Source of the DNA: Absidia repens
Taxonomy: Eukaryota; Mucoromycota; Mucoromycetes; Mucorales; Cunninghamellaceae
Assembly: GCA_002105175.1 (NCBI GenBank)
Contig: MCGE01000029.1
Coordinates: 372,001 to 436,000, forward strand
Length of the DNA stretch: 64,000 nucleotides
Direction: 5' to 3'
Under the pieces are notes generated by a model, which saw only the letters and a list, made by a program, of their open reading frames with translations, was not told the DNA's origin and did no database searches. This document shows positions 22,326 through 32,241 of this stretch, piece after piece. Each line of letters opens with the position of its first letter. Within the stretch, counting starts at the first letter, position 1. Position numbers and translations under genes: made by a program.

Positions 22326-25300
22326 ATGTCAGAGAATCCTGAAACAGTTTTCGCCATCCACGACTTTGAAAGGGAGCATGAAGACGAGATCACCTTTTAC
22401 GCTGGCGAAGCTATCCAAGTTATCGAAAAGGACGAGAAATACCTCGATGGTTGGTGGCAGGTAAGTGAAAATAGATACGACAATCATAGGCATATTAGAT
22501 ATATCCTGGGTTGACTTAATTTCTGTTTATTATATTTTGCTAGGGACGCAATCCAAGGGGCCAGGTAAAATTACCATTAGAAAATTAAATACGATGACTT
22601 TGTACTCAGATATTCTATTTTTTATTATTTGTTATTATCACCTTTTCCATGACAGGTCGGTCTTTTCCCTATGAATTATACCTCTCCTACTCGACACAGT
22701 CATTTAAGCGTCATCTCTCAATCACTCGATCAACAAAATATTCCGAATCAACAAAAAATGGATGATCATGATATGCTTGATCCAGCTCTCAATGCCAACA
22801 ATATCTCTCATACAACTGCTTCTTCTATAAAGTCTGGCACTACTTCCAACTCCTCCAACTCCTCCAACTCTACTCCGCCTGAATTGTCATCATCATCACC
22901 ATCACACAATCATAACCCTCACAATAACGAACTTCCTTTGGATCAAGCACCCGAGTTGTGGGATGTTCCTCGTGTCTGTGCGTGGCTGAAATCTGTTGGG
23001 TTAGCAACCGCTGTTGACACTTTTACTGGTAATGTATATACATATATGCATATATTATATAGATATATATATATATCAAACATATCCAAAGAAAAAGTCC
23101 CCTGACATTAATTATATCGTTAATTTATGAATCTTAAAATTATAGAACAAGAAATTACCGGTGATGTGCTTTTGGATTTGAATATGGACACTTTGAAAGA
23201 ACTAGGAATTTCAGCATATGGACGACGTTATAAAATTATGACAGCAATTAGCAAACTCATCGCCACTCAAGGACAAGAACCGAACAAAGTGGATATGAAT
23301 GAGGTAAATATTTTTTCTTACATAGCAAAATCGGAAATATGTTGATGCTTAAAAATCATCTTTACTTTATTCTGCAGAAACCTATCAATACTGTAAAAGG
23401 GCCGGTCCCCAAGGTATCCATCTCCTCAGGTCATTCTCCATCCGAAAGTATATTGCAACAAGAAACCCGATATGCGCCATCTGTCACAAGTTCTATATCC
23501 TCATCAACTGGTGGTGGTGATATCCACCCATCTTCTTCTCGTCACCCTCGCTCTACCTTGTCTTCTTCAGTGGATGCCGAGAGTTTGTATCAATTCCCTC
23601 GCAAAGCACCTGTACCACCGTCCTCTACATCCTCATCCTCTGACGGCAACCAATTCACCCATCGCCCAGTATCTAGTACTAGCCTAGGTTCTAGTCCAAG
23701 CAACAATGTCAACATCAGCCGCTCAAACACCTACAACACTACATCAACTAATACTGGAACTGTCAAAAGCTATGATCATTCAACTACATCAGCATTTCGA
23801 TCTCAAAGAGAAACATATAACGAAGAAGTAGTCCATCCAACCGCATCCTTCAGCACTCCAACAAAAAGCAGCAATGTTTACACCTCCGGACATGATTATT
23901 TACAAAACGAGGTAAGAAAAAGAAAATGATTATCGTCTCCCCTCCTCCCCCCCAAAAAAAAATCAACTCACATCCATAAACTACCGCCCGGGATTATATA
24001 GATGTCTGCTAGAATTAATCATCCTGCAGATCAAAAACTATCCATGGCTTCCATTGACAGCGCCGTACAAAGAATCTCCACCGATGAATTTCAAGCTCCT
24101 GAACATGAAGGCTGGCTGCACAAACAAGGTGATCGATACAAAACTTGGAATAAACGTTGGTTTGTTTTGAAAGGTACCAATCTATTCTACTTTAAAAGTC
24201 CCAAGGTATGAAACAAAAAAGGGAAAGGGGAAAAAAAAGAGTAAGCCGTTTATTCATTTCTTTCTTGTCATAGGATGTTCGAATGAAAGGCATCATCAAT
24301 TTGCGTGGCTACAGGGTGATTGTCGATGAAGCTATTCACAGCAACAAGTACTGTTTCAAGGCACAACATGAACATGAACGAACCTTCTTTTTCTACACCG
24401 ACACCAAAGAAAATATGAAACTATGGCTACAGGCGTTGATGAAAGCGACTATTATGCGTGATTTTACTTGTAAGTTTGATACATAAGGGTAGATAGTCAG
24501 GGAACTCTTTATTTATTTATATATATTTTTGATCTTCTATTTTTTCCGTAATAGCTCCAGTGATGTCTTCCAATCAAGTTGCGACGGTGCCTTTGGATGT
24601 AGCTCAGCGTATGCGCCCCCGTCCTCCATCAGTTATCATGTATAAGCCGCCACCTCTCCCACCTACAAACGAACCCATGCAAAGCGTCGTCGAAGAGGAA
24701 GAACCTCAGCATTTTGGATCCAGTCAACAGTCCTTGGAAAATGAAACGCACTATACGACCGCCGCAGCTCCTGTCGTTAAACTCTCGGAGAGTGACGAAA
24801 ATCATGCCGACAGTGACGAAGATAATATCGATCCTTACCAAACAGCTCAACAGCAAAATCAATTACATAGGGATTCTCAGGTCAACCCAAATGACCATCC
24901 CAGTAAATCGGAAAATGGATGGACAAATGCACAATACGTCGATTGGATCAACCTGTATTTACCTGAAGGCAAAAAAGTGGTGGATCTTTCAAGTGCTTTC
25001 CGGAATGGCGATACATTGATTGTACTATTGGAAACGCTTAGCAACAAGACGGTACGACGCAATCCCGACCAAAAAGGTGGCTCCGTTAGTATGAAGGTAT
25101 TGGACAATATTGTAGCTGCTTTCAAATTCATGGGCAAAGAAGGTGTTGTGGTAGATGGACGTTATACAATCAAAGGTAAATAAAAAAAGGGGCGGAGAAT
25201 TCATTGGAATCGATGGCAAAAAGGGAATGCTAACATAATTTCTTTTTCTAGATATTTTCGGTGGACACGAAGATAAAATTTTAGATATGGTGGATGCAAT

Positions 25301-25520
25301 CAAACTATGGGCAGAAACAAACGGCTATCCACTGGAAGAAGAAGAAGAATCAACCATTGGCATTACAACAACTAATCTACCCAAAGACCATTCGGATACA
25401 TTATCACTCTCCCTGCTCCCCGAGACACCGTCTGACCAAGATGACTTTTCGAAATCATTCTACAAGGACACCATGCAGCATATGGCCGAATCGAATCACA
25501 ATCCCCAACATGTATCTTAG
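22326..25520 (+). CDS. Boi/Pob1-type polarity scaffold: SH3-SAM-PH plus C-terminal CH domain
   Basis: Nine exons: 22326-22460, 22544-22564 (21 nt), 22656-23028, 23146-23303, 23378-23911, 24002-24205, 24274-24469, 24555-25175, 25252-25520; 836 residues. The SH3 domain (about 5-58) reads TVFAIHDFEREHEDEITF, then DGWWQGRNPRGQVGLFPMNY. The SAM domain (about 155-220) has WDVPRVCAWLKSVGL and LKELGISAYGRRYKI. The PH domain (about 443-538) has EGWLHKQGDRYKTWNKRWF. These three in this order define yeast Boi1/Boi2 and S. pombe Pob1, which link Cdc42, membrane and exocytosis at growth sites. A PPPLPP stretch follows. Then residues about 662-770 match a calponin-homology domain (YVDWINLYLPEG, FRNGDTLIVLLETL, GGHEDKILDMVDAIKLW). 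The CH domain is not part of the yeast proteins. All junctions keep phase. Confidence 0.9.
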
Positions 25521-26272
25521 TATTTGATCGTTCTTCCATTCTCTCATTATATTATTCTTCCTTTATATTTACTTCAATTTTTATACATTGTTACTCTTAT
25601 TTTTTTTTTTTTTGTTTCTCTGTTTTTGTTTTTGATTACTTATTTATCCATCAAAATAAACCCACTTATATCTATTCTTCATACAATATCTCTCAAATGC
25701 CTCTCTTTCTATTTACCTACAATTTTTTTATGACATGATTGATGGTGGGGAGGGGATGATGATGGCATATAAAAAGGAAAATGTGTGTGTATGGTTGGAG
25801 TTCATCCGCTAGGTCGCAAAAAAAAAAGGGGGGTCTCAAAGAAAATGTTGGGGGGTAGTGTTTTTAGTCTTTAAACCACGTAGTATAACAGTCAAAATGA
25901 AAAGAAACGAAGTGGCGTGGTTGGTCTTAGTTGTGCTCATATCATATATATATATATTAGTAATGTTTATGGGGGTAAACTAAATACCTTTTAGGGCGCA
26001 ATCATTACTGCTTTATTTTTATATGCGTCCTTCAACCGCCCATTTTTCGTGCATACAACGAGGTCAATATAAAACCACTGAAGAAAACCCTCTCATGCAT
26101 ATCATAAGAAACCAAGCACGGAGAGGTGAACTCGGCGGCTGATCGATGTTGCATCATAGCTATGATGTTATTATTTTTTTTTTGTGATCTGATTTATTTA
26201 ACATAGACCCATCTAGTTTATCCCTCATACTCAACAATATCACATTCTCGCCGAAGAACCATTTTGGTTCGC

Positions 26273-26273
<1 letters not shown>

Positions 26274-26322
<49 letters not shown>
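26274..26322. repeat. 49-nt poly(A) run (plus strand)
   Basis: Uninterrupted A tract directly flanking the 3' side of repeat copy C. In the orientation of the repeat it is poly(T), so it is not a retroposition poly(A) tail. Confidence 0.9.
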
Positions 26323-26325
<3 letters not shown>

Positions 26326-26329
26326 CGTC

Positions 26330-26720
26330 AATAGACAATTGAGGTGAATGAGAGAGACTAAATGTATTAAATGACAAGTTATACTTTTATTCAGATGAAG
26401 ATCTAAACTATGACAACTACGCAACATTATACTAAAGCTATGCTAAGTAGAGAAAGTTTTCATTGGACTATTCTAGTATATGAAGGCTAATCTATTGGGG
26501 CGTCCCAAATCATGCTTCCAAAATGAAAGAGTCTCCCCATGCATTTTGTTAATACTGATCCAGAACGACGCTAATCCTAAGGCTACTACTTATCCACGAT
26601 GAACACCATTCCAACGAGGTTGCAATAAATATGATGTCCTTATTTTTTTTTTGAAAAAAAAAGGAAAGCGAAAGAAGAGGGAAAAAAAAAAAAAAGTAGG
26701 GAATCATGCGCACCGGGCGG
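26330..26720 (-). repeat. Dispersed repeat family, copy C
   Basis: Read on the minus strand: CACATCCCGCCCGGTGCG, a pyrimidine-rich run, AAGGACATCATATTTATTGC, TTAGGATTAGCGTCGTTCTG, ATGCATGGGGAGACTCTTTC, TTTTGGAAGCATGATTTGGG, ATTAGCCTTCATATACTAG, and CTTCATCTGAATAAAAGTAT. The block around MHGETLSFW stays open in this copy until a stop after about 35 codons. Confidence 0.72.
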
Positions 26721-27777
26721 GATGTGAATTGCCTCTTTTTGTTTTATGATTCCTTGGGGGAGCGATGAGCGGGTGACTTGAAATTTTTTGGTTGGCCACA
26801 AAATTTTTCTCTGAAGACTGTTTCTTTTTTCACTTTACTGACGAGGACTAAAGAAGTTCTATTGAATCTATGCTTTTTATGAAGTTGAAATATAACATGT
26901 AACAGTCTGGATAAGTGGAAATTGAAAAGATGGAATGTCCTTCGTTGGTTTTAAACAACAGCATCAGGTTCTCGTCTTTTTTACCTATCAATCACGTTCT
27001 CCGCTTTAAATACCATAATTTTGAAAAACTCAGAATCTACTACTAAATTATCTCTATACCCACCCTGGGAGGGACCTTTTTTTTTTTTTCCTTGGAGCGA
27101 TAAGTTTCAACTACCATGATACCACTCTTATCTCTCCAGCCCTACGGGGAAAAGGGATCACAGACGTAAGAGCTGCCCACAATGAAAATTAGTTTATTAG
27201 TTTAGTTTGTCCCCCTTCCACTTCTCACTTTTCCCCTCACCCTTCCCCTCCCCTTTGATCGGATGCAATCTTTGGTATTGGCTGGCATAATCAAGGCTCA
27301 AGAACATTGTGACCATCTGCAAATCAAGCGAACAACATCATTATCCGCAGCAGCATTTATCTGAACACTACCCCACCATGACCCAATCAAATTCATTATA
27401 CGACTGCCATGCATCTCATATTCGTCTCTATCATGATTCCTGCTTCCTCCAAAAACCAAAAACAAATCCAATTCATCAAGCATATCCATCAAACACTTTG
27501 CCACCACTGCCACAAATGCCAATTACCTACTACCTATACCTATTATATCTTGGACATACTGTTGTTACCTATTATTCCCCCCAATCAATCTTATATTCGC
27601 AATAATTCTTTCATCCGATCAATCAATATTATTACAATCAATAAAAACTATGATTATTTTTTACCAATTCAAATGTCTTGTCTTATATATACTAATGTTT
27701 TGGCAATATATAATGTGCAGTGTATGGGATAGCCGGATGCATGAATGTAGCAAGCTGAGAATGAATTGAAGGCAACA

Positions 27778-27811
<34 letters not shown>

Positions 27812-27956
27812 GGCAATACACATTCTGGTAATACCGTCCCCATCAAAGTGCGAAAATAGTATATGGTTAATTTTTTCTAGACACACATACAGGTGTATAT
27901 TCACTAGTCAGAGTTAATGAGAACGACAGTTAGATGAAGTCATGTCTAATCTCCTC

Positions 27957-27987
<31 letters not shown>

Positions 27988-28059
27988 CGACACCCCAACC
28001 TCGTTAGATAAGATAAGTAAACGTATGAGACAGACTAATGATAAAAATGCAAGATATGT

Positions 28060-28308
28060 TTTATTTAAGATGAAGAGACATAATATGACAACTAGAATTA
28101 AACAAAGCTAACAAATGTTCTAAGGCACTATTTTAAAATAAAGAAGACTAATCTGATGGTGATTCCCCCCCCCAAAGTCACGAATCGAAAATGAAAGGGT
28201 TTCCCCATGCATGTTTGTATTGCATTTTTCAAATGTCCCTGATTCAAGTTCTAACGCTAATCCAAGATCACTATCGTTCCATGTGAGTTGCCAATGAAGC
28301 TTGATGTC

Positions 28309-28354
<46 letters not shown>

Positions 28355-28440
28355 AGAAAGAGCGAGAGAGCGAAAAAAAAAGAGAGAGGAGAAAATAACT
28401 TTTTTTTTTTTTTTGATTTGTTACTTTATTTACCTTTTTC
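28060..28440 (-). repeat. Dispersed repeat family, copy D (core still an open reading frame)
   Basis: Minus strand order: TTTCGCTCTCTCGCTCTTTC, a 42-nt T run ending in TTAG, GACATCAAGCTTCATTGGCA, GTGATCTTGGATTAGCGTTA, ATGCATGGGGAAACCCTTTC, and CATCTTAAATAAAACATATC. From GACATC the sequence is open for about 65 codons, including DIKLHWQLTWNDSDLGLAL and MHGETLSFSIRDFG. Just upstream lies a GTAAAT donor after HLIEQLHDKCAKK, so the block looks like a spliced last exon. Confidence 0.72.
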
Positions 28441-28603
28441 GCACACTTGTCATGGAGTTGTTCAATGAGATGGACCGTCTTGACATGGTTCGACCCAACT
28501 CCACACACCATAAAAATAACAACAAGAATCAATAAAAATCAATAAAAGATGCTTCCCAGTCCCTCCAATTTTCTGTTTCTTTTTTTTTTTTTTTGATTTT
28601 ACC

Positions 28604-29055
28604 AAATCAGGTACGCCATCAGCTGTGATCGATCTGTTTTCAACGGCAAGATATTATCAATCGCCATGTCCTCATCGGTCCAATCCATCTCGTCTAGTAT
28701 CTGGCCAGTCGGTTTTGAGTAGATGAGTTTGTATCCATCTTTTTTTGTAATTGGAGGCCATATCCTTTTGTGTGATTTTCTTCGTCTTGGCGATCAGTTT
28801 GTATGTGTCATCGTTGATGATGGGTATAAGCGGGTAAATGGTTTGGTGAATCGTCTTGGTGTTGTTGCTATTACCATTGGTTGAGGTTTCCGCTGCTACA
28901 CATGGTGGTGTAGACGTAGGTGTAGTGCCGTTGCCAAGTCCAAGCTCTGTTCTATTGTCGCTATCACTGTTGCTGTTGATCATGTGCCAACTTTTATATA
29001 TCATATGTCCGGGGTTTCTATCCTTCCTAGCAATGCACGATGCAACATAGTGCAA
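28604..29055 (-). pseudogene. Broken or mis-sequenced gene of unknown function
   Basis: I do not recognise this gene. From the ATG at 29055 an open frame of 127 codons runs through MHYVASCIARKDRNPGHMI, an Asn/Ser/Thr-rich stretch and NDDTYKLIAKTKK. At an A7 run near 28740 the protein-like sequence continues in a different frame: KKDGYKLIYSKPTGQILDE, then MDWTDEDMAIDNILPL, to a stop near 28604. The two parts share a Y-K-L-I motif in similar context, suggesting one protein interrupted by a one-base indel. Two further exon-like pieces follow downstream (HVKTVHLIEQLHDKCAKK and the open core of repeat copy D), but I could not find phase-consistent splice sites joining them to the first part. Pseudogene is the best reading; a sequencing error is possible. 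Confidence 0.4.
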
Positions 29056-29384
29056 TTTAAAATGTTAAGAGAAGTCATACTGTGGAAACGAATGGAACCA
29101 TCGAGATAACAGTGTGGGAGTGATTGATCCACATTCGATCTGATTACTGATCTGGTATTTTACATTCCGACAGCAAAGCGAGCATTTTTTGCTGCTACCT
29201 ACAGGTGAGCATTTTCTGCTGTCTCCAAAAAAAAAAAAGGGAAAATCGATTTAAAGCACAGCTTTTTTTTCTTTTTTGATTTTTTGCTTTACTTTTTCTT
29301 TTATTCTTTCATTTTTTTTTTTTTTATCTACATCATTGATTTCCTATCTATATATCCACGCTTTTCTTTACACAACAATTACTT
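29056..29384. other. Promoter region of the copper ATPase
   Basis: About 330 nt ending in a T-rich leader before the ATG at 29385. The sequence CAGCAAAGCGAGCATTTTTTGCTGC and the nearby GAGCATTTTCTGCTGTC (29171-29222) form two similar GAGCATTTT(T/C)TGCTG copies about 36 nt apart. Their copper-response role would be pure inference. Confidence 0.4.
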
Positions 29385-32208
29385 ATGACGGTTTATCATA
29401 TCAATGTCAGTATTGCTGGCATGACTTGTCAACACTGTGTCAATGCCATTACAAACGGTCTCAATCAACTACAAGGGGCTGCTTCAGTGGTGGTGGATTT
29501 ACACGAACGATTAGCAACACTGCAACTGGATACATCCTCAACCTCTGATACCATGGATGCAGATGCCATCAAAACACTTGTGTCTCAAACGATTGAAGAT
29601 CTTGGATACGATGCAGGGACTCCGTCAGTGTCACCCCTTACACCTCCACATTCAGGATCCGCGGTTTTGGAAGTAGATGGTATGACTTGCTCAAGCTGCG
29701 TACAAACGATCACTACCGCCTTGTCTCAATCTCCTTTGGTGGTAGCCGATTCGATCAACATCTCCTTGGATTCCCACTTGGTCAAATTCCGACTTGATCA
29801 ACAGCAGGCATCAGTGTCAGAGGCGGACAGGCAATCATTAGTGGGTATGGTGAACGATCTTGGTTATGAAGTGGTCAAGGCATCTTTCTTTATGGACACG
29901 GAAGACAACAACAACAACAGCAGCAGCAGCAGTGGTAGTGGCAACGACAGCACCTCCGATGCCGACATTATGTATTCAGCCACTGTGTCTATTATCGGTA
30001 TGACATGCTCTCATTGTGTCCGTGCAGTGACCACTGGGTTACAATCGCTTCCTGGTGTGGTGGGCGATTCTGTGGATGTGAATTTGGACAAGCATGAGGC
30101 CAATTTCTCGTTTGAAAAGGGTATGGTGACGGCTCAACTATTGGTGGACACCATTCAAGATCTTGGCTATGATGTTTCTCAACGACCACGGATCATTGCT
30201 GGCACGCAACAACACCATCTCTCTTTGACAGAAACAACAACAACAACGGCTTCAAATGATGATCATCTAGACTTCAATGAAAATGAAGGTGAAGGGCTTC
30301 TTCCGTCTTCTGCATCCTCGGGTGGTGGTCTGGCTTCTACTGCTGCTCCTTGGTCCAAAGTGGTGATGCGTGTGGGTGGCCTGACATGTGAAAGCTGTGT
30401 GGCGAATTTGACGGATGCGTTTTATTCATTGGAAAATGTACAGCCGAATTCGGTTCATGTGGATCTTGCAACAGACATGGCCATGTTGATCTGTAAACAA
30501 CCCAGCGTGGAGGTGATCCGGGATACGGTGACAAGTCGTGGCTATGAAGTGGACAACATTCAAATTATCCATAATTTGAAGCAACCAGCGGCTGTTTGGC
30601 ACAGTGGTGGTGGTGGTGGTGGTGATAGCAAGGATGGCTCTTCTTTTGGGGAATTGGCGCGCAAACCTTCAGTGGTATCCCTTGGTGCAGTGTCTGTTAT
30701 GTCTACTTTGTCGGTATCCAAAAAGGTGTCCTTGAATGTCTCTGGTATGACCTGCTCTAGCTGTGTGCGAACTTTGGAAAAGGGTCTGGCCAAGTTGCCT
30801 AGTGTGGATGCCAACTCTGTCAAAGTGAATCTGCTGGTGGGAAGTGCGACATTCAATGTGCGAGGGGATGTTTTATCAAGCAAGGATATCTCTGAAGCTG
30901 TGGAACAAATGGGCTATGTGGCTTCCAATATATCGATCATGGCTGAAAATCAACAGGAACTGCAAGATCGTACAACTTATGCCGTCAGCTTGATTATCTC
31001 TGGGATGTATTGTGGATCCTGTGTGAACAAGGTGCGTGATGTGGTTGCTGCTATGCCTGGTGTGGAAAAGTCTAGTATCATGGTGGATCTGGATTCTGGT
31101 TGTACGAAATTCAAGATGGCTTCTGATGTGGTGACTCGTCAAAAGATCTACAAGGATATACAACAACTTGGTTTTGCTGCTGATAGTATTGACATCAAGA
31201 AATTGGGTGGCAAGTCTGATGCTGGTCCAGGTGGTGGTGATGATGATAGTGATCATGGGTTGTCGACAACAAGGCTTACAGTGACTGGTATGACTTGTAG
31301 CTCATGTGTGGCCAACATTGAACGTGTGGTGCTGAAGCAATCTGGTATCAAGAGCTGCCAAGTGAATCTATTAGCAAAATCAGCGGTGATTATCCATGAT
31401 CCAAGCATTGTAGGTGCGCGTGCTCTGGCCAACATGATTGAACAAATTGGATACAAGGCTGAACTGGCTCCGGTGCAAGCTTCTGAACTCTCTGATCAAC
31501 GCACAGCGATGAGAGAAACCATGCAAAAGGAAATCAATTTGCTGCGCTTTCGGTTTTTGTGGTCTTTGGTGTTTGCTATTCCTACGGTGCTGATATCCAT
31601 GATCTTCCTTATGGCTATTCCGTCTTCAAATAAGGTGCATCAAGCTTTTACTGTTGAAATCACTGGTGGTTTGACAATTGGTGACCTGATTTTATTCCTT
31701 CTGGCGACACCTGTGCAATTCTGGTTGGGACTTCCTTTCTATAAAAAGGCGTGGCGATCACTCTACTACACCCATTCCGCAAACATGGAAACATTGGTGG
31801 CTCTGGGAACAACCGTTGCTTATTTGGCGTCCGTTGGATCGGTGATTGCTGCTATTGTCCGTGCTCAAAAATCATCTCAAGATCTTATGGATGGTGGCCT
31901 GATGGTGATGACGGCAGATGGTCAGCAAGAACAAATGAACGAACCAATGTCTATGAACTACTTCGAAACAAGTGTGCTGTTGATCACTTTTATTCATCTT
32001 GGTAAATGGCTGGAAGCTTTGGCAAAGGGAAAAACAGCTGAAACAATTACAAAACTGATGGATCTTCAACCTGAACAAGCTGTTTTGGTACAAGTCAAAA
32101 AGGATGGTGACAAAGAAATCCTTTTGGAACAAGAAATTAGCTCAAAAGATATTCAAGGTAAGGAATCGAATAGACTTGTGACGAAATAATGACAGCAAAT
32201 TTACTGAT

Positions 32209-32241
<33 letters not shown>

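Larger units (their letters stand above)
25521..28603. other. Repeat-rich, gene-poor interval
   Basis: About 3 kb holding the 3' UTR of the Boi-like gene, poly(A) at 26274-26322, repeat copy C, poly(T) at about 27780-27810 and 27960-27987, repeat copy D and poly(A) at 28311-28352. The stretch 27200-27640 is C/T-rich and contains only a 33-codon and a 98-codon open frame without recognisable similarity. Two putative exon-like pieces of the broken minus-strand gene lie at about 28435-28498 and 28095-28310. Confidence 0.5.

Noticed and set aside
26274..26322. Poly(A) run as a retroposition tail of repeat copy C
   Set aside because: In the orientation of the repeat the run is poly(T) and lies beyond the AATAAA end, so it is not a tail; other copies lack any tail.
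27263..27364. 33-codon open frame starting MQSLVLAGIIKAQEH after a C/T-rich stretch
   Set aside because: Promoter-like context but too short, with no family, splice partner or terminator; kept only as a note.
28470..28500. GGTTCGACCC-like string resembling a tRNA B box
   Set aside because: No matching A box, no acceptor stem and no cloverleaf could be drawn around it; the sequence lies in an exon-like reading frame on the minus strand.
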